Assembly (NCBI GenBank): GCA_002633025.1
Contig: NMRB01002072.1
Span: forward strand, 8,972-72,971
Source of the DNA: Notospermus geniculatus
Lineage: Eukaryota; Nemertea; Pilidiophora; Heteronemertea; Lineidae
Length of the DNA: 64,000 nt
Direction of reading: 5' to 3'
Positions 32,801 to 42,102 of the stretch are shown here, one piece after another. Numbering within the stretch: position 1 is the first letter of the stretch; each line of letters begins with the position of its first letter. The translations under genes and the position numbers were made by a program. Under the pieces are notes generated by a model. That model was not told the origin of the DNA and searched no databases. It worked only from the letters and a program-made list of their open reading frames with translations.

Positions 32801-33660
32801 CAAATGTACAGGAAATATCTGCATGTTCATATATTGAGAGATATTTCTGAACATCACGAATGTCTGTTTTGAAGTTTACACTATGAGAATAAGGTGAACT
32901 CTCTCGGACATTCCCAAAAGTCTTTGACAATAGTCTGTACCAATTTATAGTCATATTGAGAAAAACTAAATCTAACATTTGAGAATGTGGAACAGGTGTG
33001 AAAAGATTCCAAGTCCCCCCCCCCCCCCCNNNNNNNNNNNNNNNNNNNNNNNNNNTCCGGTCTTATTGTTCAGCGAGGGATTAGAATATATGGCTGGAGA
33101 GACCATGACCATTCGAATACATGTATAACCTTACAATAGCGAGCTATTGTTTGGCGGATCTGCATTCCTAGGACGCTGGTTCCTGTCACACCTGTTTAAG
33201 TCCAGTTACAGTTTAATGCATGCTCTGCTGAATTGAAATTGACACGCACATGCATTGGACATTTTTAACAATGTGTGCAGAAAAGAAAGGAAGGCTAATC
33301 TACGTCGTGTACACCATGCAAAAAAGTAGGCCCTACAAGTCTTTTCAGAATTTCTTAAAAACTAGTCGAAGATGATAGGCCTACAAAAAAATCTGGCCTA
33401 TACAATGTATGTACGCAGCGTTTAAAGAATGCCTGCACAGAGGAATCGGCAAGTGCATAGGCGTACATTTGAACGAAAGCACAGAAAATCTTTAAGTCTT
33501 AAGAGTAAGCACAGTAAATTTTACTCACCTCCAATTTTGCGAAGTTTCTCGCGCATATGACGACCTTCATGCCATGCTTTACCAGAGCTAGGGCCGTGGC
33601 CTCACCAATACCGATGTTCCCGCCAGTCACGAGAGCCACTCGGCCCTTCCAGCGATCCAT
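23845..33660 (-). CDS. DHRS11-like: DHRS11-like short-chain dehydrogenase/reductase A (six exons, 3' end not found)
   Basis: This is an NAD(P)-dependent SDR, probably cytosolic. Exons in order of translation are 33529-33660, 31866-32072, 30749-30843, 28846-28975, 26242-26334 and 23845-23910. All have AG/GT borders and compatible phases, giving 241 residues before an unfound terminal exon; the family is usually about 260 aa. Visible motifs are TGGNIGIG (cofactor-binding TGxxxGxG, exon 1), INNAGLA (NNAG, exon 2), INISS (active-site Ser at the exon 3/4 junction), FYSATKFA (catalytic YxxxK, exon 4) and ISPGGV (exon 5). The wording resembles vertebrate DHRS11, a 3/17-keto-reductase; the substrate here is unknown. 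The start is taken at MDRWKGR, which aligns with the paralogue; an upstream in-frame Met (MGSAFPIVCE) exists. Introns are filled with mobile elements. Confidence 0.88.
23920..25880. other. SDR A intron 5, mostly unassigned sequence
   Basis: No ORF of substance is seen. A diverged inverted repeat pairs about 25435-25560 with 25680-25800 (shared words 'acttcatttccatg', 'gcgtctttt'). Around 25250-25320 there is a remnant resembling the 'acccaacgctgtcgactcgtcattcagcc' core of the elements at 47425 and 52662. Nothing else is recognisable. Confidence 0.4.
25892..26156. mobile_element. MITE with TTA TSD (265 bp)
   Basis: The inverted ends 'gggatgatctcaaaattga' are flanked by TTA (25889-25891, 26157-26159). 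The interior holds further 'aagctgaaaa(a)gacgaaa' inverted words. It sits 86 bases past the exon 5 donor of SDR A. Confidence 0.75.
26355..27365. repeat. Large imperfect inverted repeat upstream of SDR A exon 5
   Basis: The ends 'aaagtgtttttcacattgaa' and its inverse near 27340-27360 pair. The arms continue with interruptions through 'ccatgtacagctaac' and 'aatgtattacgaatagatag' (left) and their reverse forms at about 27035-27095. The centre is near 26900-26990. The left end is only about 20 bases from the exon 5 acceptor, so its A-rich plus strand supplies the pyrimidine tract region. Confidence 0.7.
27510..27890. mobile_element. TTAA-flanked MITE (381 bp, 'agcgaatggctcgcgggg' ends)
   Basis: TTAA lies at 27506-27509 and 27891-27894. 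The terminal inverted repeat agcgaatggctcgcggggtt is about 24 bp. A second copy is at 57785-58148 with the body conserved ('gccaaacttcggaggcgta'). Confidence 0.85.
27973..28757. mobile_element. Element with 'aaagccaacagcagca' ends and nested inserts
   Basis: The left end 'taaagccaacagcagcacac' pairs with the reverse of the right end near 28740-28756, and both continue with 'gcgatatcgc'-type words. A related end lies at about 53455-53495. Nested inside are an inverted repeat at about 28025-28295 ('acttcaacatgggcaaagtg' and inverse) and the SINE at 28324-28620. Confidence 0.6.
28324..28620 (-). mobile_element. tRNA-derived SINE with (AACTTT)n tail, copy 1
   Basis: On the minus strand a tRNA-like head (ggtggtgtggtggttcgggt, B-box ggttcgaatcc) is followed by a body with 'ggcaagtctctttgcc' and a tail of 'aactttaacttttaac' near 28324-28345. 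It is the same family as 52277-52583 and 41776-41910. Confidence 0.8.
29210..29433. mobile_element. MITE, 'gcgcacac' family, copy 1
   Basis: The sequence from 'atggcgcacactggcgatt' to 'gtgtgcgccgccctt' matches 55657-55910 almost throughout (shared 'gaacatattt', 'cttccttggaagatcagtg', 'gacatcactgatcgacctc'). The ends are inverted. Confidence 0.7.
30011..30130. mobile_element. Short palindromic MITE (120 bp)
   Basis: The ends 'agggaggtttcgcaag' are inverted. Inner arms read 'gacgacgtttatctattgt'. The whole forms an almost perfect hairpin. Confidence 0.75.
30895..31715 (-). mobile_element. tRNA-Val-like SINE (family X) split by a DNA element
   Basis: The body (30895-31080, 'tcagggccga', 'cttggatggggtattttac') and the tRNA head (31645-31715) are separated by the 558-bp insertion at 31084-31641. 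On the minus strand the head reads tagtggttatcacgtccgc, with anticodon loop tcaacaa (anticodon AAC) and B-box ggttcgggcc. This is SINE promoter material; the decayed body argues against a functional tRNA gene. Confidence 0.75.
31084..31641. mobile_element. DNA transposon (558 bp) nested in a SINE
   Basis: The ends 'agccctttttacacggtgc' and inverse are flanked by tat (31081-31083, 31642-31644). The interior repeats 'cccgtgtaaaagcga' and 'gacctccacc' several times. The host SINE is continuous when the element is removed. Confidence 0.8.
32392..32552. mobile_element. MITE, 'ggtgtgataaaatctaatgt' family, copy 1
   Basis: The inverted ends are 'ggtgtgataaaatctaatgtc' (left) and 'gacattagattctactacacc' (right). 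The inner part 'cctgcattgtttgtcacagg' is shared with 59771-59922. A third, diverged copy is at 46015-46159. Confidence 0.7.
32602..32763. mobile_element. AT-rich palindromic MITE (162 bp)
   Basis: The ends 'ctacgaaagcccagaatgct' and inverse are flanked by ttct. The core is built from repeated 'ttcaaaattcaatattgaa' words, so it folds in more than one register. Confidence 0.75.
33030..33055. other. Assembly gap (26 N) after a C run
   Basis: A homopolymer of about 16 C precedes the Ns. The gap lies in intron 1 of SDR A and no coding sequence appears to be lost. Confidence 0.95.
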
Positions 33661-33923
33661 TTCGCACACGATTGGGAATGCACTGCCCACACGCGACGAG
33701 GCAGAATTTTCTAGGTCAGGAGGAACTGTCGAGTGTGTTTATAAGAATAGCGATCTGACACAGTTTTATCCCTCGATAAAAGGATCATAATCGGCAGGTT
33801 TGCACATGTGTAAATTCATAGGTCTATAGCATGAGAACAGTGCAACGTCACGACTCACCAACCTTCCTATCGTATACATGTATATGTGGCACATGAAAGG
33901 CCTGTAGTCAATCAGCTGGTTAA

Positions 33924-34300
33924 AGGGACTAGGAAAATTTTTTCAAGCTTCGGTTATTACAAAATGCTAGTCTTTCATGATAAATTCCCACCGTCAATTC
34001 ACTTTTTCAATTAACTGTTAATTACTGGCACCCAGACAAATCAGTTATCACCACACCATGGAGCATTCACCACGTCACTGGGAACCTAATCAACATAATA
34101 GAGTAAAGACTCGCTCCATACAAAACATACAGCGAGAGGTTCCCAGTGACGTGGTGAATTCTCCATGGTGTGGTGATGACTGATTTGTCTGCGTGCCAGT
34201 AATTAACACTTAATTGAAAAAGTGAATTGACGGTGGGAATTTATCATGAAAGACTAGCATTTTGTAATAACCGAAGCTTGAAAAAATTTTCCTAGTCCCT
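33924..34300. mobile_element. TTAA-flanked long-hairpin MITE (377 bp)
   Basis: TTAA lies at 33920-33923 and 34301-34304. The terminal inverted repeats start 'agggactaggaaaatttttt' and extend about 165 bp, nearly to the centre (about 34095-34130). It lies upstream of SDR A exon 1 and could sit in its promoter region. Confidence 0.9.
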
Positions 34301-34319
34301 TTAATGGTGACAAGCTTAT

Positions 34320-34600
34320 TGGGTTAAAGCTGACCTATTTCCATTACCCCACCGCATAGAGTGACAAAAAAATTCCTGCCGCGCCACAACACGGCAGAAA
34401 GGTTAAGTACAAACGCCCTGGTCATTCCTCAGTCGACACCTCCAGACACCATATACCGAAAATACACCCTAGGTGTCGCCGTCATTCAACCATGAGAAGC
34501 CGAGGAAGACGGATATCCAATAGTTCCAGTATGGTGAGCAGTACTCGGGTCAGTACAGACAGACATACACACACAGTTTAGTCAGCTGATTGTGGGAGCC
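34320..34600. mobile_element. Single arm related to the 59161-60605 element
   Basis: The sequence begins 'ttaaagctgacctattt' and shares words with the arms at 59161 and 60605 (accccaccgca, aggtgtcgccgtcattc, gtgagcagtactcgggtcagtac). It is diverged, and no second arm is present nearby. Confidence 0.55.
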
Positions 34601-35163
34601 TGTGGTCATCATGCCGCCACGGACCAATCCTCGCTATTACGAACTCTTAAATCGTTATTACGAACTTACCCCTTACCCCTTTGACCCCGAGGGGTTCGTA
34701 ATAGCGATGGAGGACTGTATTATGCTAATTCTACACATACCTTTTTAGGTGTTCCTTCTTAAGTCCGTGAGTGCCAATAAAATGTCCACATGGAAGCTGA
34801 CAGTACTATCCAGCGAAAAATGCCCATATAAAAAGCCCATATAAATGCCCATATAAAAAGCACGAATACAATCTATAATCCATACATGTAAATGAGCATC
34901 ACATAGACTCTGACAGCATCAAGAACTAACCGCCAAGATAGTCAACTACAATATGTTCGAATTTATTTTGTTTCACTCGTTCTAACAGTATTATCAACCT
35001 GGTATTATCAACCACATCGCTCGCAGATTTAATTCGAAGTACATGTACAGTGATGATATAACAAGTCATTCATCTGAATACCAAGAGAGATCTTTTCAGG
35101 CCGTTATTGCCTGCCCGTAGGGCACTGGCTTATACCGGACACTCACTTACGTTGCACAGGTTC

Positions 35164-35498
35164 TGGGCCCGGTTGCAGCAAACTTTTAAGTTTGGTGCAA
35201 CCAGATATTCCATATCTTACGATAAGAACTTAAAAGTTCTTATCGTAAGATATGGAATTTGGGACAGTCCCTGAGACATGTCGTAACTGTATAGGCAGGA
35301 ACGTTAGGACGATGTCCTGAGGCATCGATGGTGCAACACATTTTTGTTCTTAACTTTAAGACAGCACCTACAACCTTTTGTGCAACCGGGCCCAGATAGG
35401 GAGGCCTTTAAGACAGCACCTACGACCTTTTGTGCAACCGGGCCCAGATAGAGAGGCCTTTAAGACAGCACCTACGACCTTTTGTGCAACCGGGCCCA
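35164..35498. mobile_element. MITE with triplicated right end
   Basis: The left end 'tgggcccggttgca' pairs with 'tgcaaccgggccca', which occurs three times, ending at 35394, 35446 and 35498. That is a 52-bp unit in tandem ('ctttaagacagcacctacga...'). The inner palindrome 'cttatcgtaagatatggaat' is at about 35200-35260. Confidence 0.8.
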
Positions 35499-35649
35499 GA
35501 TAGACAGGCTTATTAACAAACGTATTGTAGAAACTTACATCTCTTTCGATCCAAGGTCGGTATTCTAGAAGCCGCCTAACTAAGATTCACTTTAACCTTT
35601 TTGTATTCTGCCCTGCAAACAATAGCCTAATGTAAACCTTAGAGTTAAG

Positions 35650-35911
35650 GGGCCGTATTCAAAAAGGGTGTTTAGCCAAATCAGCGTACAAATTCTGCAT
35701 TACACATGTTATAGGCCTAGAAACTATTGTTCTGCCTTCTGTATGCTGCTAAATGCCTCTGGTGAAGCACCATAAATGCCTCTGGTGAAGCACCATACAG
35801 ACATCAGACAATAGTTTTCTAGGCCTTTAACTTGTGTAATGCAGAATTTGTACGCTGATTAGGCTGAATAACCCTTAATCGCGCGATGATCACCCTTTTT
35901 GAATTCGGCCC
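35650..35911. mobile_element. MITE with 'ggccgtattcaaaaagggtg' ends
   Basis: The ends are inverted (right end 'cacccttttgaattcggcc'-like). Inner arms share 'caatagttttctaggcc' and 'gcagaatttgtacgctgat'. A direct duplication 'aaatgcctctggtgaagcac' lies at the centre. Its right half is also at 7280-7363. Confidence 0.75.
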
Positions 35912-36122
35912 AAGGAATCTTCTGTAATGACCCCAGATCTTGAAATTGACATGGATCTCACTTCCAAGGTCCTAAACTCCACATATTATACATGTAGTAT
36001 CAACCATTTAAACACCGCCGCTAATTAAACATCCAACAAAAATCTCCGTACAGTTCTTGGTTAAGGCAGGAAATAAAAACAACTAGAACTGTGACATTGA
36101 CAATGTAGGGACCATAAATACT

Positions 36123-36385
36123 GTGACAAGCTATCTAAATATCGTAAGCAAGTATGCCTACACACTTGTGATCTAAGGAACTACACTCCCAAAATTGCCA
36201 CAGGGGCACTTGTCGTCCTTTACGAACCTATAGAGACTGTTCCTGTGAGCTAAGGTACAAACTATCTAAATGTCCTAAGCAAGAGTATATACATGTACTT
36301 GTGAGCTAAGGAACTAGACACCCAAAACTGCCATGGGGCAGTTGTCCTCTTTTATGAACCTGCAGACGACTGTTTCTGTGAGGTA
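36123..36385. repeat. Diverged tandem duplication, unit about 130 bp
   Basis: The two units share 'ctatctaaat', 'taagcaag', 'ttgtgagctaaggaacta', 'cccaaaa(t/c)tgcca' and 'gactgtt(c/t)ctgtgag'. No coding sense is seen. Confidence 0.65.
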
Positions 36386-37195
36386 AGGCACTCCAGTATA
36401 CGAGCGATTGTAAACTATGTCCAGGTTTGTCAAATAGGGCCAACAGTCTGATAAAGATAAACTGAAGTAGGCCTATGTGAAATAGATGTGGTCAGGGTAG
36501 AACACTTCATGTTCAAAATATGAAATTGGTAAAAACATATGATCATAAACAGAAATAACAACCGAACTGTTTTCTGTACACAATGGGGAGCGCCAATTGG
36601 TCACGTGAGACTGATAGAGCAGACGCGACACCTATAGAGGCTCATTGTTCGAGATACGGTTCACCAAGCACGGCCAATCACACCTTGAATCGTCATGAAT
36701 AAAATAGGTGGCATCTGTGTACTATCAGTTCAAACCCACGCGTATATTCTCGCGTGGTCTGCGTGATCGGGGTCCCCTATTGTTATGTCGGGTAGAGACC
36801 GGTGTCGGATTGGTAACGCATTTTAAGAATCTGAGGTGTCCAGAACATCTGTATCAAACCCAGATTACGAGTTATGTATTGTGTGTTCTAAATGAGAATC
36901 AGTTTAAAAACAAGTTTGCCGTGTTTTCTACTGCTCCGTGAAATCTTTAAACGCAAAGTCGCATTCGCGAACACGTCGGACTGTCTACCTTCCGTTTATC
37001 GTGAGTGCATCATCAATCAACGTGTATTTTATAAACTCAGAACATAAACACGGCTTCGGTTTGTCTTCTTCTGAGAGTTGAATTCTAATCCCTTCGAATA
37101 AGATTTGCATCTCTCATCACTATGTCAGGTGATCGATTTGAAGGCCTAAGTTATATCTTACGATAAACCCATGGGCGTAAGTTTTTAGTATAAAA

Positions 37196-37326
37196 GCGAG
37201 TTTTCGCAAAGTCCCCGAAACGCCAACGCGAACGCCAATCCCATTGTTCAATGTCACGAAGAGAGCACCGAACAAAAGGGTAGACGTTCACGTTGGCGTT
37301 TCGGGGGCTTTGCGAAAACTCTCTAA
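37196..37326. mobile_element. MITE just past the TRIM stop codon
   Basis: The inverted ends are 'agttttcgcaaag' and 'ctttgcgaaaact', continuing with 'ccccgaaacgccaacg'. It ends about 24 bases from the TRIM stop, so it probably lies in the 3' UTR. Confidence 0.7.
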
Positions 37327-37349
37327 TATCATGAGATTTTCCGTTTGTC

Positions 37350-39326
37350 TTACACCAAGAGGTTAAGTACGTGGACTTTGTTGTCATAACCGATCACGAG
37401 TCTGTTTTCTTTCGCAGAGCATTTTGGACCCCAAGCTGCCCTCATCTGTTCGCCTTTGATTATTATTCGTTTCATCGACACCGTTTTCTTGTCAGCATCA
37501 ATGTCAGGCTGATACACCCTGACCTCTTGGGGCTTACTACCATCCATCCACCCAACGATGAATACCTCCCCAAATGTCCCTGAACAGGTATCCTCACACT
37601 CGAACACCTTCACCCCATGAGGTACTGACATGACCTCCGTCAGGCTGTTCTCACCCACCTGGTAGCATGAGATTATGTCGGCATTATTGGTACATACGAC
37701 AACCATACCAGTGATTCTACAGAATGCTAATCGATATCCTAGACCAGTCTCGATATCCTGGAGTACCTTACCTTTGTTGTCGATCAGCAGTACATGAAGG
37801 AGGAATGTTTCTGTGTATGAAACCAAGAAGTTTCCATGGCTAACAACCTCAACCGACCACAAATATTCCACAACCGCCTCATCCAAGAACTTCACATCGA
37901 TTTCCCTCTTCGTATCTCTGACGACATTTATGACGGTAAGGATCGGTGATCGCCTTCTCAGGACAACTAGATGATCTTGTCCTAATGCAACAATGTATGG
38001 TAAGTAGGCGTCCTCTTGCATTACAACCTTAGCGGCCAGAGAGGGTAAGTTCCATAGGAACACCTTGAAATCTCCACCTACCCTGACTGATGCAGCTATG
38101 CGATCTTTTGACATGAATGCTACACTCAACACGACACTCCCATCAGGAACCTTTAGGTTGGACGATAGCGAAGCGGATGAGAACCGTCCCACAGAGGCAA
38201 CATAATCTTCACACAAGTCATCATCAGTTGTCATACTCTCTCTAAACGGCGTCACCCAGTCTTTTTTGGAAGCATCTGAAAGCTCCATCATCTTGGTGTA
38301 AGTACGCGTCATATTTTTACATAGGTCTGCTTTGAGTAATTTCTCGGACACCAATTCATCGCGTTTCGGTTTTGTAGCTTGAATTTCTTCCTGTATGACT
38401 GTGACATCTTTGATGGTCTCCTGGATCATTCCCGTTCTTTGTTGGCATTCCTGGCCGAGACTCTGAATGAACGGTTTCTGTATTTCTTGTAACTTCTTCC
38501 TCCGACTCTCGTGTTCCATCTTGTTCCGTTCCATCAGCTCCCACTGGGATCGGTATAAATCAGCCATCTCTGAACATTCGAGGATATTTTTTTCAACTTT
38601 TCTTTCACCGTCACTAAAGTTCACGGAAGCTTTTTTCTTCCTTTCTTCAAATGTTGTCTCCGTCTCTTTCAGCACTTCCTTCAGCTGAGTTTCGTGCGCC
38701 TTCATTGGATCGGATGCCGCTTGGGCCTTTTTAAATCCTTCTTGTAACTTGTCCTTCTTCGAATTCAGCCCAGCTTTGTAGTCTGTTACAACATGGTGTT
38801 GTTTTTCAGCATGTTCACCACAGCAGACAGCACATATTGGACGATCACAGCTCTTACAGAAACGACTGAGTGGTTTACCGTGAAGTCCACACAACGAATA
38901 TACATCGTGAGTTTTGCCAATTGGATTGTCCTTGTGTTTTTGGCCGCAGTCATCACATAAACTGATGTCACCACATTGCGGACAAATAAGGGAGGCCTCA
39001 ACATTCTTATCTTTGTCGTTGCAGTAGGAACATTTGTTCCATTTCATCCCATTTACCAATATCTTGATCAAGTTGTATTTCTGAATGGTATTTGCTAGTT
39101 CAAAGTCAGGTTTGAATCCGTCCACTCCATTCGGTGGGACCCGACATGTTTGTGTACAAACAGGGCATGGGAACTCACCACCTCTTGCTGCCTTCTGCAT
39201 GTAAGTCCGCAGGCAGTTTTTACAAAACGAGTGGCTGCAGCTTCCAGCTACTTTCGGTTCCTCATAGGTCTCAGTACATATGGGACATTCAAGTCCTGTG
39301 TGGCGAGCACTGTCAGCGGATGCCAT
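37350..39326 (-). CDS. TRIM-type RING/B-box/coiled-coil protein, 658 aa
   Basis: This is a probable RING E3 ubiquitin ligase of the tripartite-motif class. Positions from MASADS are: C3HC4 RING with C14, C17, C30, H32, C35, C38, C54 and C57; an atypical first B-box about 99-142; a second B-box about 146-178 (CGLHGKPLSRFCKSC... HH); a coiled coil about 185-345; and a C-terminal region about 385-658 with repeating hydrophobic strands that could be a beta-propeller, without clear NHL or SPRY motifs. The start is set at 39324-39326 because tttatttacag, a splice acceptor, lies 7 bases upstream; the longer frame (MLATEFF...) would read through intron. A candidate 5'-UTR exon ends with donor GTGAGT at 39666-39671. 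The coding region has no intron. The target is unknown. Confidence 0.93.
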   Translation of the reverse strand: MASADSARHTGLECPICTETYEEPKVAGSCSHSFCKNCLRTYMQKAARGGEFPCPVCTQTCRVPPNGVDGFKPDFELANTIQKYNLIKILVNGMKWNKCSYCNDKDKNVEASLICPQCGDISLCDDCGQKHKDNPIGKTHDVYSLCGLHGKPLSRFCKSCDRPICAVCCGEHAEKQHHVVTDYKAGLNSKKDKLQEGFKKAQAASDPMKAHETQLKEVLKETETTFEERKKKASVNFSDGERKVEKNILECSEMADLYRSQWELMERNKMEHESRRKKLQEIQKPFIQSLGQECQQRTGMIQETIKDVTVIQEEIQATKPKRDELVSEKLLKADLCKNMTRTYTKMMELSDASKKDWVTPFRESMTTDDDLCEDYVASVGRFSSASLSSNLKVPDGSVVLSVAFMSKDRIAASVRVGGDFKVFLWNLPSLAAKVVMQEDAYLPYIVALGQDHLVVLRRRSPILTVINVVRDTKREIDVKFLDEAVVEYLWSVEVVSHGNFLVSYTETFLLHVLLIDNKGKVLQDIETGLGYRLAFCRITGMVVVCTNNADIISCYQVGENSLTEVMSVPHGVKVFECEDTCSGTFGEVFIVGWMDGSKPQEVRVYQPDIDADKKTVSMKRIIIKGEQMRAAWGPKCSAKENRLVIGYDNKVHVLNLLV

Positions 39327-39689
39327 GTCGTCTGTAAATAAAGCCGAAAAAAATTCAGTTGCCAACATAGTTAAATAAGTTTTTTTTCCAGTTCATTGAA
39401 AAAAACAGATCAATGGAGTGCTTAATGTGTATTATAGCAAGAAAACGGTAAATTCTGATCATAAATTGATATATATCCTTAATGTTCGAGGTAATTGCTG
39501 TGAATCATCCCTTAGATATCTTTCACTTTTCTGTTCGTCCTGATTGAACAAAATGGCGGCCAATGCGCTATCATATGACATCCAGACTACAGTTCGTGTC
39601 ATCGAAATTTCAATTTTCGGAAGAGGGACTCGAGACGGGATAATTCTGGATTGGTATACGTGACTACTCACCTATCGTAGCTTGCACAG

Positions 39690-40310
39690 TATTCTACCTT
39701 CTGGCTTCCGACTCTCTATTGCGTTGATTACTAGTTATTTGTAAATATCAAGTTATGGCAGTCATCAGTAAATCGTTGCTATCAACAAAATGATCATTCG
39801 TTATAAACAAGCTTCGTCGAGCTTGGTTGGTTTTTAAGACATTTATTAAGGTGATAACATTGTCTGCTATATTGCCAAATAAAGTTAGGGATTGGTCAAA
39901 AATGGTGGAAAAAAATCATCTTCTCAAAATATTTTAATCTCTTATTCATATCATGCCTCGGTTCGGTGACCATATAGGCCTGGAACCGTTCTTCCTTTGT
40001 CCAGAAAAGCATACTGTCGAAGAATGTATTGTGTAGGGCCTACTTACAGGGTTGGATTCAAGTGAATGTAGGCCTTCGCCGTACGGTACGTACGGAAACA
40101 AGTATATAGCCGCACACGATCAATCACTTCATTTGATTTTTTTTGTTGTTAATCATTTTCATCAAAAGATCATCTTCCTCCAGCGTTATACATAGTGACT
40201 CCGTGCAACCAAGACTCAGTCACGTCAGTGATGACAGATGCTGCTTTTGTGGCTGCTTGTAATGACCCCAACACCCCCGACGCCTCCCAACACTTCTTCT
40301 ACGGCTCTTA
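39690..40310. other. Intergenic stretch, nothing recognised
   Basis: This is AT-rich sequence upstream of the TRIM 5'-UTR exon. No open frame, palindrome or known repeat stands out. Confidence 0.4.
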
Positions 40311-40315
40311 TACCA

Positions 40316-40567
40316 CACCTTAGTAGTTTGTCGTCTGCGCAGCTGCACTCTAAAATTTGCTGGGTCAAATTTGACCCAAAATGGGTAGATTTTTACCAAA
40401 AAAATAAGATTTATACGCAAACAACCAAATGCTGGGTTCAGCACCTTAGTAGTTTGTCGTCTGCGCAGCTGCACTCTAAAATTTGCTGGGTCAAATTTGA
40501 CCCAAAATGGGTAGATTTTTACCAAAAAAATAAGATTTATACGCAAACAACCAAATGCTGGGTTAAG
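40316..40567. repeat. 126-bp tandem duplication carrying a MITE end
   Basis: The two copies start at 40316 and 40442 with essentially no differences ('caccttagtagtttgtcgtc' onward). Each contains 'gcactctaaaatttgctggg', the terminus of the element at 50453-51371. Sequence to about 40760 ('ttaaccctgtc', 'gacccattat') may be the rest of that element. Confidence 0.85.
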
Positions 40568-40769
40568 TTGACTCAATTAATATTGGGCGTATTCAACACA
40601 GTAATTGGGTTAGGAAAGTGACCCAAAAATAGAGGCAAAACATTTAACCCTGTCCGAGGTCAAGGACAGGGGTTAAATGGTTGGGTCAACATAATGACCC
40701 ATTATACCGACCCAAACATATTTAACCCTGTCTCTACATGGGGTGAGGTTGATAAGCGGTAGTTGAACA

Positions 40770-42090
40770 ACGTTGTCAATAGAGGTCTCCCTTAACGCGG
40801 GCATGTTTTGCGCAGGATAGGGCAGGAATACTCAGTGCCCCTTTAAGCTTAATCAGCATTAAAACCTTGAAACAAAATAACGAGATTTTGAGGAAGGTAA
40901 GTACATGTATACAAATGACTGAATAATGAGAAACGGGAAAGATACCGGTATGAAGAATTAGGAAACAAAGAAAAGACAACGAAAAACGACGAAGAAAGAA
41001 AAACTATGTATTAAAATAAAAAGCTAACTACCAGTGAATGTACAAGTTAACTACGGGAGAGGACGCATTTGAATTCCAATAGGGTGTTTAAGAGATCGCA
41101 CGCTAACGAAATTTCGCACACTTGCAGAGGGTGCCGTATCGTCACACGAAATTAGTCAACTCGTACCCAGGTTAACTCGTATCCAAGTCAACTCGTGCAC
41201 GGCCCTCGGTCAGTTTTGTACCAGGTCTTTGGTTAACTCGAAACCAATCTTCCCTATCGAGGGTAACGTAGGTCTGTAGTTTTTGTCGCGGGTTTTTTTT
41301 TGACAGACTATACGGTCAACCGACCGAAAGTTTCCGATTCGTGCTGGACGTTTAACCTCTCCTACCCGCGCTACGAATCTGCTTGCGTCCACGCAATTCT
41401 CAACAGATGATAAATAGACGGCGCTAGCTGTCCGATTCGGGGATTTCCCGCGCGGGCATTTGCCGTGCGACTTGCTGGGTAGACGACCAAATTTGTGCTT
41501 TTCGGCAAGCTAATGAAACAACTGGATTAAACAACCTTCGACATTTCCAAAATGTGAGTACACACTAACAAGAGCGTAACAAGAGCTAGGCCTATAAAAT
41601 ATGCAAAATTGCGCTAATACTGTTGAAAAGTTATACACATTTGGTACCGATGACAATTTTCCAAATCCTCTTCCTCTTACGGTTCTTGAGTGACAGGTCT
41701 GATAAAAACGTCATTCATCTGAAATATTCGAATACGAAGGTGTAATGCAAGCATCAGCGATGTGGAATTTAAACGTTAAAGTTAAAATTTGGGTTTATAG
41801 TCTGATATCAACAACGGTAGAGGTGTCATCCGACTTTACACTTTAACCCCACTCTATCCTGAAACCTTTCAGCAGAACTCAGATGAGCTGCTCATTCAGC
41901 GCTACAATCTGAACATTTCCTGTGTCGTGGTCCTCCTACCATCTGCATGTACACATGCACGACTCAATTCTACAGCGGGCGTTGGGAGGGCACAGGTCCA
42001 GTAGTTTGGCAGTAGAACATGAACTGCAACACATGAATGTTGTTATATCCGTCATCTCATAATTTTCGTTAGATCGTTCAAAAAATAATA
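40770..42090. other. 3' side of SDR B, terminal exon not found
   Basis: Apart from the SINE fragment at 41776-41910 there is no recognisable repeat or gene. The last exon of SDR B should lie here or further left. No convincing acceptor followed by a short coding tail was seen. Confidence 0.35.
41776..41910 (-). mobile_element. SINE fragment (AACTTT-tail family)
   Basis: This is the 3' part of the family at 52277-52583 (shared 'ggtttatagtctgatatcaa', 'gagctgctcattcagcgcta'). The tRNA-like head is absent. Confidence 0.7.
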
Positions 42091-42102
42091 GACCTCCCTT
42101 AC

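Larger units (their letters stand above)
34600..37190. other. Intergenic stretch, repeat-rich, no gene seen
   Basis: Between the SDR A promoter side and the TRIM gene I find repeats only. These are a small palindrome at 34630-34720 ('ctcgctattacgaac' and inverse), short 'catataaaaagccc' repeats at about 34825-34862, the elements at 35164-35911 and the duplication at 36123-36385. The ORF at 36708-36941 has no recognisable content. Confidence 0.5.

Noticed and set aside
39325-39368. Longer TRIM N-terminus starting MLATEFFSALF
   Set aside because: A splice acceptor (tttatttacag) lies between this Met and MASADS, so the extra codons are intronic.
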